From Phycisphaerales bacterium (GTDB lineage Bacteria > Planctomycetota > Phycisphaerae > Phycisphaerales > UBA1924), in the NCBI GenBank assembly GCA_020847535.1, contig JADLBU010000053.1:58955-122954 (forward strand): a stretch of 64,000 bases of DNA. Reading direction: 5' to 3'. The stretch's first letter is position 1; the number at the start of each line of letters is the position of its first letter. Position numbers and translations under genes: made by a program. Positions 31,547-42,809 of this stretch are shown one piece after another. The notes beneath the pieces are model-generated. The model was not told the DNA's origin. It searched no databases and saw nothing but the letters and a program-made list of their open reading frames with translations.

Positions 31547-33673
31547 TCAGTTCAGTGGGGGGAGGTGCTCCTTGCCAGCCTTGATCTGGCCGGTTGACTT
31601 TTCGACCGTATCGCCCGCCGGTTCGAACCGGCCACCCAAGTGCTTGGAGAGGAAGCCCTCGGTGATCGCGTTGAACGCCGTGCTGTTCTCGGGCCGGGCG
31701 AACCCGTGACCCTCATCGGGGAAAAGGACATAGGTCACGGGAATCTGGCGCTGCTCCATCGCCGAGACGATCTGGTCGGCCTCGGACTGCTTCACGCGCG
31801 GGTCGTTGGCCCCCTGACCGATCAAGAGCGGCTTCTTGATCTGGTCGACGTGGGTCAGCGGTGACTTGGACTCGAGGAACCGGCGACCATCCTCGCTGGT
31901 GTGGTCCCCGACGCGTTTCTTGAAGAGCTCGAGCGCCGGCGCCCAGTAGGGCGGGATCGTGTTGAGCAGCGTGACGATGTTGGAGGGGCCGACGATATCC
32001 ACGCCGCACGCGAATTCATCGGGCGTGAAGGTCATGCCCACCAGGGTTGCGTACCCGCCGTAGCTGCCGCCCATGATGCCGACCTTGGACTTGTCGGCGA
32101 TCTTCTGATCGACCGACCACTTGACGGCATCGAGCAGGTCGTTGTGCATCTTGCCGGCCCATTCGAGGTTGCCGGCGTTGAGGAACTTCTTTCCGAAGCC
32201 GGTGGAGCCGCGGAAGTTGACCTGGAGAACGGCGTAGCCGCGGTTGGAGAGCCACTGGGCGTACGGGTTGAACCCCCAGGCATCGCGCGCCCACGGCCCC
32301 CCGTGGACGAAGAGCACCATGGGCAGGGGCTTGTCGGGGCGGGCATCGTTGTCGCGATCGGTCGAGGGGGGCAGCGTGAGGTAGCTGACCAGGGTCAGGC
32401 CATCCCGGCTCTTGATCTCGACGGGATGCATCCTGGCGAGCGGCTGCTTCTCGAGATCGGGGCGCGTCGTGTACAGGAACCGTGCAGCGCCGGGCTTGCC
32501 ATCGTTGCGACGGTCGTAGAGGTAGACATGCGTCGGTCCGACATCGCTGGTGTAGACGACAATCCACCGCGAGTCATCTTCGGTGCGCGAGCCGATGACG
32601 AACTCGCCGGGACGCACCGTCTTGAGGTAGTCAAAGTCGGGCTGGATCTCCTTGTCGAGGATGACCCACTCGTTGCGGAGGTAGTTGAAGCTGACGGCCT
32701 GCACCAGGCCGCTGGCGGGGTCGGCGATCACGCCGCCCACATCGCAGCGCGGATCTTCGGCGAGCAGCGTGCTTTTGCCGGTCGCCATGTCGCGCGAGAA
32801 CAGAGCGCCCGTGTCACGCCCGCGGCTGTCGTTGTAGTAGAGCGTCTGGCCGGACTTGTCGAACCCGCTGAACCCAGTGGTCAGCGAATCCTCCATGCCG
32901 ACCTTCTCGAAGGGCTCGGTCGCCTTGGCATCGTCGGAGAACTTCACGTACTCCATGCCGCCGTCGGGTGTGAACCGGCTCGCCAGCCGCAGCTTGAAGT
33001 CGTCATCGACGGCGATCGTGCCCCACTGGTTGTTCTCGTAGACCTTGGAGAGCTCGCCGGTCCTGATGTTGCACTTGTAGACATCGTGGAATTGCGCGTT
33101 GCGGTTGTTCAGCCCGATCATGATCGCATCGGGGAACTTTTCGCTCACGCTCAGGATCTGCGCGGTCGGGCGAAGCATCTTCGCCGGTTGGCCCTGCGGA
33201 GTCGGCAGGGTCATCGGTTTGCCGTCGGGTCCGGGGATCGAGTCAAAGGGCGTCAGGTCCTTGGCTTGTCCGCTCGTGACATCGACACAGAAGATGCGCC
33301 AGTTCTCATCCCCGCCGTCATCCTGGAGGTAGAGGATGTGGTCGTTGGTGTAGGCGAAGAAAAACTGGCGGATGCCGCGCTTCTTGTCGGCGGTTACGGC
33401 CTTGGCCTTGGCGAAGTCATCGGCGGGCCCGACCCAGACGTTCATGACGCCATCCACCGGCGCCAAGTAAGCGATCCGCTTGCCATCGGGGGAGAGCTGC
33501 GCCATCCCACGCTCGGGGTTTCCGAAGAGGGTCGCCCGGGGAATCAGCGGGACATCCGCCGCCGCCGATGGGCTTCCCAGCCCAGCGGGCCGGGCCTCAG
33601 CGCGGGCCGAGGAGGGAGACATCGACACGAAGGCGATTCCTGCAAGCAGGGACAGCACAAGCGGACATTTCAT
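31547..33673 (-). CDS. S9-family prolyl oligopeptidase-like peptidase, secreted
   Basis: A 708-residue product from ATG 33673, giving a signal peptide (LVLSLLAGIAFVSMSPSSARA). The N-terminal two thirds are a beta-propeller region with PD40-like phrases (MAQLSPDGKRIAYLA). The C-terminal third is the alpha/beta-hydrolase catalytic domain: Ser in GIMGGSYGGYATL, Asp in IGQGANDPRVKQSEAD, and His in FPDEGHGFARPEN, forming the catalytic triad. The family includes acylaminoacyl-peptidases and dipeptidyl peptidases. A strong terminator follows. No partner gene is apparent. Confidence 0.9.
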   Translation of the reverse strand: MKCPLVLSLLAGIAFVSMSPSSARAEARPAGLGSPSAAADVPLIPRATLFGNPERGMAQLSPDGKRIAYLAPVDGVMNVWVGPADDFAKAKAVTADKKRGIRQFFFAYTNDHILYLQDDGGDENWRIFCVDVTSGQAKDLTPFDSIPGPDGKPMTLPTPQGQPAKMLRPTAQILSVSEKFPDAIMIGLNNRNAQFHDVYKCNIRTGELSKVYENNQWGTIAVDDDFKLRLASRFTPDGGMEYVKFSDDAKATEPFEKVGMEDSLTTGFSGFDKSGQTLYYNDSRGRDTGALFSRDMATGKSTLLAEDPRCDVGGVIADPASGLVQAVSFNYLRNEWVILDKEIQPDFDYLKTVRPGEFVIGSRTEDDSRWIVVYTSDVGPTHVYLYDRRNDGKPGAARFLYTTRPDLEKQPLARMHPVEIKSRDGLTLVSYLTLPPSTDRDNDARPDKPLPMVLFVHGGPWARDAWGFNPYAQWLSNRGYAVLQVNFRGSTGFGKKFLNAGNLEWAGKMHNDLLDAVKWSVDQKIADKSKVGIMGGSYGGYATLVGMTFTPDEFACGVDIVGPSNIVTLLNTIPPYWAPALELFKKRVGDHTSEDGRRFLESKSPLTHVDQIKKPLLIGQGANDPRVKQSEADQIVSAMEQRQIPVTYVLFPDEGHGFARPENSTAFNAITEGFLSKHLGGRFEPAGDTVEKSTGQIKAGKEHLPPLN

Positions 33674-33862
33674 ACGGGCGATCTCCAATGGCTCGGCGGA
33701 CGATGGGTCGCGTGAAAGCGCCCGGAAATCGCCCGTCCAAAGCAAATCCGCGGCCCCACAGGCCGTGCGCAAGTGTAGTTATGCGACGCACCAGACGACG
33801 GGTCATCCCCGGCCGGTTATTCCACCGGCCGCGCTGGCCGATGTACATCCGGAGGTTGCCCG

Positions 33863-34507
33863 ATGTCGCCGACTCCCCCCAGCCCCTCAACTGACTCGCA
33901 TGGCCTCCGGGTCGCCAGCGCTGCCACAGCGCCCATTCAGCCTCCACCAGGCCCTCTTTCCGCCGAGCACATGCAGGCGCTCGCCGAGGCCCGCCGGCGA
34001 TCCAAAAAAGTACGCCGGGCAACCGGGATCGCGATCCTCAGCGGCTGGTCGATGGCCTTCTTTGCGTTCATCACTCTCATCGGCGGGCTCTTCGGGGACT
34101 GGGCATCGCTGATTCTGGGCGCTGCGCTGGGGGCGATCGCATTCAACGAGCTCCGCGGCGCGGGGCTGCTCAAGCGATTCGATCCGCGAGCGGGGAGCAT
34201 CCTGGGCTACAACCAGCTTGTGCTTGGCGTTGTGCTGGTGGTGTACGCCGGTTGGTCGCTGTGGTCGGCCCTCAACCACAACGCGCTCGCCGCCGTCGGC
34301 GGGTCAACCGGAGATCCGGGCATTGATGAGATGGTGCAGGGGCTCAGCCGGACCGCCAGCTACGGCGTGTATGGAACGCTGGCGATCGTCGGCGTCATCG
34401 TCCCCGGACTGACCGCGTGGTATTACTTCACCCGTGCCCGACACATCCGTGAGCTGACGAGGGCGACGCCCGCGTGGGTGATCGAGACGATGCGGGCGGC
34501 GGCGTAA
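33863..34507 (+). CDS. Predicted membrane protein, unknown function
   Basis: A 214-residue product with a disordered Ser/Thr/Pro N-terminus (about 30 residues), a charged helix with QALAEARRRSKKVRR, and four hydrophobic segments (near residues 55-75, 78-95, 115-135 and 170-190). GGAGGT lies eight bases before the ATG. It shows no recognisable family motif. It diverges from the S9 peptidase (190-base gap) and is followed by a bidirectional terminator. Confidence 0.7.
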   Translation: MSPTPPSPSTDSHGLRVASAATAPIQPPPGPLSAEHMQALAEARRRSKKVRRATGIAILSGWSMAFFAFITLIGGLFGDWASLILGAALGAIAFNELRGAGLLKRFDPRAGSILGYNQLVLGVVLVVYAGWSLWSALNHNALAAVGGSTGDPGIDEMVQGLSRTASYGVYGTLAIVGVIVPGLTAWYYFTRARHIRELTRATPAWVIETMRAAA

Positions 34508-34508
34508 G

Positions 34509-34540
34509 CAGGCCGCTGCGATGCCATCGGCAGCGGCCTG
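34509..34540. terminator. Bidirectional terminator between convergent genes
   Basis: CAGGCCGCTGC (34509-34519) and GCAGCGGCCTG (34530-34540) pair perfectly over 11 bases, with a 10-base loop that itself can pair partly. It lies two bases after the upstream stop and two bases before the end of the AlkD-like fragment. Confidence 0.75.
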
Positions 34541-34542
34541 CC

Positions 34543-35102
34543 TCACTTCATCCTCTTCACCATCTCAAGGACGCACACAGGCACATACGGCGGTATGCAG
34601 CCCTTTGATTTCGGCCAGTCATTATAAAGGCCGATCTCTTCGCCGATCACGATCACGCGCTTCCGGTGCTCCGCGTGCTTGATGTCTATCGCGATCAGCG
34701 TGTTGTTCATCGTCCACTGCACCTCGGGCTTGGCCTTGGGCATCTCCTTCTCGATTCGATCGAGAAGCGCGGTCACATTGAGGCTGTCGGAACCCTTGTT
34801 GACGCCGCTGGCGGTGAGGTGCCAGCCGGCGCGGGCGGCCCAGCGATCCTTGTCTTTCATCCACTTCGCGCGCAAAGCGTCCTTCTCGGGATGTTGTGCG
34901 ACGACGTAGCTGTTCAGCCAGTCGGCGACCTGCGCGCAGGAGGCGGAGCGCGTCATCGCGTCGAGTTCATCCGCGGAGAGCGACGTGGGCTTGATGATAA
35001 GCGTTGCCAGGTGCTGGGCTTCGATGTTGCCGGTGTCCCAGAGCTTGAGGGCCAGTTCGTGATCGGTCTTGATCTTCTTGGCGAGCGTGCGGATGTCGCC
35101 CA
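34543..35102 (-). pseudogene. 5'-truncated DNA alkylation repeat (AlkD-like) gene
   Basis: The readable part, about 186 codons to the TGA at 34543, matches the DNA alkylation repeat family: VGDIRTLAKKIKTDHELALK, TGNIEAQHLATLIIKPTSLS, WLNSYVVAQHPEKDALRAKW, EVQWTMNNTLIAIDIKHAEH. In related proteins about 30-35 residues precede this, including a DNQFGVKLGDIR element; here only VGDIR remains. Upstream of about 35102 the frame continues into unrelated sequence and no ATG, GTG or TTG with a ribosome site is near. A GTG codes the first Val of VGDIR, but it has no Shine-Dalgarno. Most likely the 5' end was removed by a rearrangement. Full members excise alkylated bases. Confidence 0.65.
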
Positions 35103-35406
35103 CCCGGCCAACAGCACCCCACCCACGAGAGCAACAGGAATGACCCGGATTCGTTGCAGACCGTCCAGCACCTGACGCAACATGGATGCATGGCACTTGC
35201 TCAAGCGCCGGTCGCAGCGCAGGCTGCAAACCCACGATCGCCCGGCCGCTTGCCAAGGCCGACGCTGCCTCACTTGGGGTGGGAGCTCTCCGGAAAGAAC
35301 CACCCTGGAAGGCGTTTGGGTGCGGGAGCCTGGAACCAAACGATCGCCTGCTTTCACCGGGACCACGCAGGCACATCGACCGGCTGAACCTGTACACTCC
35401 CGTCTC
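35103..35406. other. Junction region between truncated AlkD gene and the kinase gene
   Basis: No complete gene. On the minus strand, an ATG at 35183 opens a frame MLRQVLDGLQRIRVIPVALV, hydrophobic and plausible as the start of a membrane protein, which breaks off at about 35100 where AlkD sequence begins in another frame. This could be the remnant of a second gene joined to the first, or chance. The kinase promoter should lie within this stretch. Confidence 0.4.
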
Positions 35407-38214
<2,808 letters not shown>

Positions 38215-38262
38215 CCGCCTCGCTTCTGGAACTCGTACTCCATTCACAGATTGGCAAACGCA

Positions 38263-38292
38263 AACGCCCGCAAGCCGGGGCTCACGGGCGTT
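38263..38292 (-). terminator. Hairpin behind the kinase and tRNA-Leu, terminator-like on the minus strand
   Basis: AACGCCCG / CGGGCGTT (8-base arms) with an inner AGCC / GGCT pair. On the minus strand it is followed by TGCGTTTGCC; on the plus strand there is no T-run. It could serve the tRNA-Leu transcript. Confidence 0.5.
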
Positions 38293-38303
38293 CGTGCTTC
38301 AAT

Positions 38304-38362
38304 CGGGATTACAGGATTTGAACTCGACACCCGAGGGTTCATGTTCATGCAGATCTGAACCC
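38304..38362 (-). other. tRNA-like fragment and hairpin next to tRNA-Leu
   Basis: On the minus strand GAGTTCAAATCCTGTAATCCCG (38304-38325, within the limit of clear tRNA T-loop and acceptor character) looks like a tRNA 3' end, and CGGGGTT about 47 bases before it can pair with AATCCCG over seven positions. The middle is too short and the T-stem does not pair, so it is not a functional tRNA. The inverted repeat GGGTTCA / TGAACCC spans 38335-38362. Confidence 0.3.
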
Positions 38363-38393
38363 CGCTCCGGTTGAGCGTCAGCGATCGATCAAA

Positions 38394-38476
38394 TGCCCAG
38401 GAGAGGATTCGAACCTCCACGCCTTTTGGGCGCTACCACCTCAAGGTAGTGCGTCTGCCAGTTTCGCCACCTGGGC
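38394..38476 (-). tRNA. tRNA-Leu (anticodon GAG)
   Basis: An 83-base class II tRNA. The acceptor pairs GCCCAGG with CCTGGGC; the D-arm contains GGCGAAACTGGCAGACGC; the anticodon stem CTACC/GGTAG holds loop TTGAGGT with anticodon GAG, reading CUC and CUU; the long variable arm CGCCCAAAAGGCG is typical of leucine; the T-arm contains GGTTCGAATCC. CCA is not encoded. Confidence 0.95.
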
Positions 38477-38719
38477 CGGTGCGTGCGTCCGGAGGCCATC
38501 CTCCGGGCACGAGCGGGAACAATACCCGTCCACCCACGCTCCGGTCGAGTCCGCGGGCTGTCAACTTGCCGCAATCGCTCCCCGGGATCCCCGGAACCAC
38601 GTCACAGAACGCAGAATCGCCCCTCTGCGCGCCTATCGTTGGCCCCGTGATCCCCGGCCCGCCGTGCGCTGGGGATGCGCTTGCCGTACGGACCACTCAA
38701 CCGCTCCCGAACAACCTCG

Positions 38720-39211
38720 ATGATGACCGCGATCACACCCAACCTTGAGACCTTCCTCGGCCGCGTCGGGGAACGAGCCCGGGATTCGGGTGTCTTCGGA
38801 GAGACCTCGGTGCTCTCAGACCGGCTGGTCTGTCAGGCCAAGGAATCCGCCGCCCCCGCCGAGTATCGCGTCGGGCTTGATGGGGATCCGGGCGTGATCT
38901 GGGTTTCGCTGGTGACCGCCGATCGCTGGCTCAGCGAATCCATCGAAACCGACCTTCTGCACACCGGGGACAAGCTCGACGAGCTCATCGATGAAGAACT
39001 CGCCGAATTGGGCTACGAGGGCCCATCTCCGGGCTTTCAGCATTACAGGTCGGACGACAAGCTCTTTACGTTCCGTTCCGCGCTGCCGGTGGGGATCGAT
39101 GCAGCCCAGCGCGGGGAAGTGGCGGCGATCGAGCTTGCCGCCGTGTGCCTCCTTGCGTACGAGGCCTGTTTCCGCAACCTGGGGGACATGCAGGCTGGCG
39201 ATGAGGACTGA
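38720..39211 (+). CDS. Conserved-looking protein of unknown function
   Basis: A 163-residue product from ATG 38720 (a second ATG follows at once). It is acidic, without signal peptide or membrane segment, so probably cytoplasmic. It has an alternation of strands and helices: EYRVGLDGDPGVIWVSLVTA, ETDLLHTGDKLDELIDEELA, LFTFRSALPVGIDAAQRGEV, and a helical end AIELAAVCLLAYEACFRNLG. The length and pattern are consistent with a small alpha/beta domain of the YbjN/secretion-chaperone-like type, but I would not name it. It precedes the glycosyltransferase gene by 59 bases on the same strand and may be co-transcribed. Confidence 0.6.
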   Translation: MMTAITPNLETFLGRVGERARDSGVFGETSVLSDRLVCQAKESAAPAEYRVGLDGDPGVIWVSLVTADRWLSESIETDLLHTGDKLDELIDEELAELGYEGPSPGFQHYRSDDKLFTFRSALPVGIDAAQRGEVAAIELAAVCLLAYEACFRNLGDMQAGDED

Positions 39212-39270
39212 TCGGGCATCGTTTTCAAACTTCACCACACGAAATCTGAAGGCTGGATAGAGAGACCGCG

Positions 39271-40719
39271 ATGCGGATCCTGATGCTGGGCTGGGAATTT
39301 CCGCCGTTCATCGCCGGGGGCCTGGGGGTCGCCTGCTACGGCCTCACACGCGCATTGGACAAGCTCGGTCACTACGTCACGTTCGTCCTTCCCAAGCAGG
39401 TTGATCGCTCGCAGTCCTCGCATGTCAAGCTCCTGACGCCGGAGGTTCTGTTCCAGCGCGTGCTCTCGGGTCTTCAGGATGCCCACCTCACCTCGAATGC
39501 CCCCGCGGCGAGCGTCAGCACCGCCGGGGATGTTGGTGGTGGGGGGGGAGATCCGGGTCTGCCCAACCCCGCTGGCTTTGAGCACACCCGTTTCGTGGGG
39601 GTGCCCGCTGCTTTCTCGAGCCCCTACCCCGCATTCGGCGAAACCAACTTCATCCGCCTCTCCGATGGATCCATTCAGCCGGGCTGGCTGTCGCCTGCTG
39701 ATGCCGGGGGGCCTCGGGATCCCGCTTTTGCCAGTCCCGCCGATCTGCGCCACGCGATCGCGGCACTGGGTGCGGGCCAGAGCCTCGCAGGGGCCGGGTA
39801 CGGATCCGACCTGATCGGGGATTCCGAGCGATACGCGCGCCTGGTGGTCGCCATGGCTCGCGGTGAGGATTTTGATGTTGTCCACGCCCACGACTGGCTG
39901 ACCTATCCGGCGGGGCTTGCGATCGCGCGGGTTGCACGCAAGCCGCTGGCGATCCATGTGCATTCGACGGAATTCGACCGCTCGGGCAACAACATCAACC
40001 AGCGGATCTACGACATCGAGCGGGCCGGCATGCACGGCGCCGATCGGGTGCTCGCGGTCTCGATGTTCACCAAGTCCATCTGCGTCCGCCGTTACGGGGT
40101 CAACCCCGCCAAGATCGATGTCATCCACAACGGCATCGAGCGAGAGAGCCAGCAGCCCCAGGAAGGCTCACAGATCGAGAGCAAGGACAAGCTTGTGCTC
40201 TTCCTGGGCCGAATCACGATGCAGAAGGGCCCGGAGTACTTCATCGCCGCGGCCAAGCGAGTTCTTGAGAAGATCGACAACGTGAAGTTTGTGGTGGCCG
40301 GGTCCGGAGACATGGCCCTGCGGATGGTCGAGCTCGCGGCGAGCATGGGGATCGGGCACAAGGTGCTGTTCACGGGATTCCTGCGCGGGCGTGATGTCGA
40401 GCGGGTCTTCCAGATGGCCGACTGCTACGTGATGCCCAGCGTGAGCGAGCCGTTCGGGCTGGCAGCGCTGGAGGCGATCCACCACGATGTGCCGGTGATC
40501 GTCAGCAAGACCAGCGGCGTCTCGGAGGTGTTGCAGCACGTGCTGAAGGTGGATTTCTGGGACATTGACGAGATGGCGAACAAGATCGTCGCGGTGCTCA
40601 AGTACCCGCCCTTGTCGCAGACGCTGCGTGAGCACGGCACGTTCGAGCTGCACCGGCTGACGTGGGATGGGGCGGCCGAACGCTGCATCCGGGCGTACCA
40701 CCGGGCCGGCGTCCCGTAG
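39271..40719 (+). CDS. Glycosyltransferase, GT4/GT5 glycogen-synthase-like
   Basis: A 482-residue GT-B glycosyltransferase. The N-terminal domain begins MRILMLGWEFPPFIAGGLGV, the nucleotide-sugar-binding phrase of glycogen-synthase-like enzymes, and contains VVHAHDWLTYPAGLAIARVA. The C-terminal domain has VIHNGIE, LFLGRITMQKGPEYFI, and MPSVSEPFGLAALEAIHHDV, the EX7E element that binds the nucleotide diphosphate. Residues of about 55 to 155 form a long Gly/Ala/Pro-rich insert not found in standard enzymes, partly encoded by an 8-G run. The substrate (UDP- or ADP-glucose) is not decided. It may take part in glycogen or envelope polysaccharide synthesis. Confidence 0.87.
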   Translation: MRILMLGWEFPPFIAGGLGVACYGLTRALDKLGHYVTFVLPKQVDRSQSSHVKLLTPEVLFQRVLSGLQDAHLTSNAPAASVSTAGDVGGGGGDPGLPNPAGFEHTRFVGVPAAFSSPYPAFGETNFIRLSDGSIQPGWLSPADAGGPRDPAFASPADLRHAIAALGAGQSLAGAGYGSDLIGDSERYARLVVAMARGEDFDVVHAHDWLTYPAGLAIARVARKPLAIHVHSTEFDRSGNNINQRIYDIERAGMHGADRVLAVSMFTKSICVRRYGVNPAKIDVIHNGIERESQQPQEGSQIESKDKLVLFLGRITMQKGPEYFIAAAKRVLEKIDNVKFVVAGSGDMALRMVELAASMGIGHKVLFTGFLRGRDVERVFQMADCYVMPSVSEPFGLAALEAIHHDVPVIVSKTSGVSEVLQHVLKVDFWDIDEMANKIVAVLKYPPLSQTLREHGTFELHRLTWDGAAERCIRAYHRAGVP

Positions 40720-40829
40720 CCGAAGTTCCAAACGAGAAGATTTCCCTGATTGACCGCGGCCCTTCTGCGGCCAGAGTATCTCAGGCCGCCGGCGACCTCA
40801 CAGCCCGTCTGTGGCCAAGGAGATCGATC

Positions 40830-42119
40830 ATGCGCCACTCGTGCCTTTGCGTTTCGCTCGCCTTGGCGTCTCCGACCCTCGCCCTCGCCCAGGCCTGTCC
40901 TCCCTGGGAGGTCGTTCCGAGCCCCAACGCACCCTCCGCTGTGCAGTCGGTCATCCGTGACATCGCGGCAATCGGCCAGTCGGATGTGTGGGCCGTCGGG
41001 TCCTACTTCAACAACGAGCGGATCGCCCAGATGGCGATGCACTGGGATGGCTCGGCCTGGACATTCTTCGACATCCCCGTTCCGATCCCCACGGGCAGCG
41101 GGTATCTCTGGGCGGTCGAGGCTGCCGGCCCAGATGTTGTCTGGGCGGCCGGCGATGCCCTGGGCACCGGTCCGGACAGCTACGTGGGAACGCACATGCT
41201 GGTGGTTCGCTGGGATGGAACCGGCTGGACCAGGCTCGATACACCGATCGGCACCGGCGGCTCGGGAGACTCGATTTACGACATCGAGTTCGTCTCCGCC
41301 GATGAGGTGTGGTTTGTCGGCGAGGGATTTCCGATCCCGGCGACCGCGCAGCCGCCGCTGGCGATGCGCTGGAAGAACGGCTCGTTCGAGCTCATGGACC
41401 CGCCCTCAATCAACCCAAAGGTGAGCGGCTTCGGGAATGGCAACAGTTTCCATGCGCTGGATGCCCTGTCGCCGACCGACATCTGGATGGTTGGATCGGC
41501 TGGCGATGGCGACTCGATTTCGGGCCATTCGCAGATCTTCCATTGGAACGGGAGTCAGTGGCAGCACCGCCCCGGCCCGATCCCGGGGGTTTTCCACGAC
41601 CTGAACGCGGTAGCTGCACTCTCGTCGAACGATGTCTGGGCCGGCGGCGACTACTTCGATGGCGTGAGCTACCGCGGCCTGTCGATGCACTGGGACGGCA
41701 CATCATGGACGCAGTTTCCCGTGCAGGGGACGATCAACGACTTTGTTGCGTTCGGACCGAACGATGTGTTTGCCGTCGGCGCCTTCGTGATGCACTGGAA
41801 CGGTTCGGCCTGGTCGATCGTCGAGTCCTTCCCCACGGTCGATGCCCCCGCGCTCACGGGCATCTCGGCGATCGGACCCTGCCAGATGTGGACCGCCGGA
41901 AGGCAGATCGACGGCGAGTCTGTCTTCAACTTCGCCGCACGGATCGCCCCGTCGTGCCCCGCCGACTTCGATGGCTCGGGCTTTGTCGACACCGATGACT
42001 TTGATGCCTTCGTACTGGCCTTCATCGCCGGAGGTGACGATGCCGACTTCGACCGCTCGGGATTCGTTGACACGGAGGACTACGACGCGTTCGTCCACGC
42101 CTTCGAAGCCGGATGCTGA
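40830..42119 (+). CDS. Secreted propeller-like protein with Gly-Cys dockerin tail
   Basis: A 429-residue product from ATG 40830 (AAGGAG five to six bases before). The signal peptide ends SPTLALAQA. The body has repeats of W/G-rich phrases (SDVWAVGSYFNNERIAQMAM, DVVWAAGDALGTGPDS, TDIWMVGSAGDGDSI, NDVWAGGDYFDG), each with HWDG or HWNGS, suggesting a beta-propeller. The C-terminus has CPADFDGSGFVDTDDFDAFV and ADFDRSGFVDTEDYDAFVHA, two EF-hand/dockerin-type calcium loops, and ends FEAGC. The Gly-Cys end is shared with two other genes here and may be a sorting or anchoring signal. A terminator follows. Confidence 0.8.
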   Translation: MRHSCLCVSLALASPTLALAQACPPWEVVPSPNAPSAVQSVIRDIAAIGQSDVWAVGSYFNNERIAQMAMHWDGSAWTFFDIPVPIPTGSGYLWAVEAAGPDVVWAAGDALGTGPDSYVGTHMLVVRWDGTGWTRLDTPIGTGGSGDSIYDIEFVSADEVWFVGEGFPIPATAQPPLAMRWKNGSFELMDPPSINPKVSGFGNGNSFHALDALSPTDIWMVGSAGDGDSISGHSQIFHWNGSQWQHRPGPIPGVFHDLNAVAALSSNDVWAGGDYFDGVSYRGLSMHWDGTSWTQFPVQGTINDFVAFGPNDVFAVGAFVMHWNGSAWSIVESFPTVDAPALTGISAIGPCQMWTAGRQIDGESVFNFAARIAPSCPADFDGSGFVDTDDFDAFVLAFIAGGDDADFDRSGFVDTEDYDAFVHAFEAGC

Positions 42120-42191
42120 TCACCGGCGGCAACTCCACCGCTTGCCGGCAGCTGTGTTGCGATACTCAGTGGCCCCGCAACCTCGCACAGG

Positions 42192-42217
42192 AACCGGCGC
42201 AATGCTCCGCGCCGGTT
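42192..42217 (+). terminator. Terminator of the 40830 gene
   Basis: AACCGGCGC / GCGCCGGTT, 9-base perfect arms with an 8-base loop, followed by TCTGTTGTGATTT. Confidence 0.7.
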
Positions 42218-42229
42218 TCTGTTGTGATT

Positions 42230-42643
42230 TCATGCTCCGCTCCCCCGGGAGTACCGTGAGTGCATGTCCCAGATGTTCGTCAGGGGCGCCTGGAACGCGT
42301 ACTCCCCGCTGTTGAAGAGCGCCCCTTCCACGCCCGCATCGCGCAGGGCTCTGAAGTACTCGATCGCCTCCGCAACCGCCATCGTCAGCACCGGGACATC
42401 CTCCACCCCGCGCTGGGTTGCCCGGCGCTTGGAGAACTCGATCGCCCGCGACTCTTCCGTGAACACCAGTACGTAGGGCCTGCCCCCGACCGCGCCGATC
42501 ACCGGCTCGGCATCGTCTCCGGCCGCGCTGGAGATGAAACACCACTCCGGCAACGCGATCGCCGCCTTCCACAGGTCGTGCTCTCCGGCTTTGTTGACTC
42601 CGGATCGAGAACCCGCCACCAAGGCATCAAAGTCCTGTTGCAT
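42230..42643 (-). CDS. SseB-like domain protein, small
   Basis: A 137-residue product from ATG 42643. The core LWKAAIALPEWCFISSAAGD and GGRPYVLVFTEESRAIEFSK resembles the N-terminal SseB/enhanced-serine-sensitivity type domain, in which a strand pair follows a helix. No signal or membrane segment is visible. The C-terminal part, IEYFRALRDAGVEGALFN, is alpha/beta. It stands alone between two convergent terminators. The resemblance is moderate and the function is unknown. Confidence 0.55.
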   Translation of the reverse strand: MQQDFDALVAGSRSGVNKAGEHDLWKAAIALPEWCFISSAAGDDAEPVIGAVGGRPYVLVFTEESRAIEFSKRRATQRGVEDVPVLTMAVAEAIEYFRALRDAGVEGALFNSGEYAFQAPLTNIWDMHSRYSRGSGA

Positions 42644-42753
42644 GCGACAGACTCCTGAATCGCCGTTGCCCCGATCCACCAGTCTACCTCGCCGTCCGGC
42701 TCGCAGGGGTTCACGCCGGTACACGGCCCAAGTCCGAGTTCTCCGCGTGCATG

Positions 42754-42778
42754 AAAAAGGCCCGGCATGGGCCGGGCC
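42754..42778 (-). terminator. Terminator of the 42810 gene
   Basis: GGCCCGGC / GCCGGGCC, 8-base arms with a 4-base loop (42759-42778), followed on the minus strand by TTTTTC, 31 bases after the stop codon. Confidence 0.85.
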
Positions 42779-42809
42779 TCGGGGTGTACACGGTGCCGGG
42801 GATCAGGGC

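Noticed and set aside
31901..33715. 604-codon plus-strand frame
   Set aside because: Antisense to the S9 peptidase, which has a full catalytic triad.
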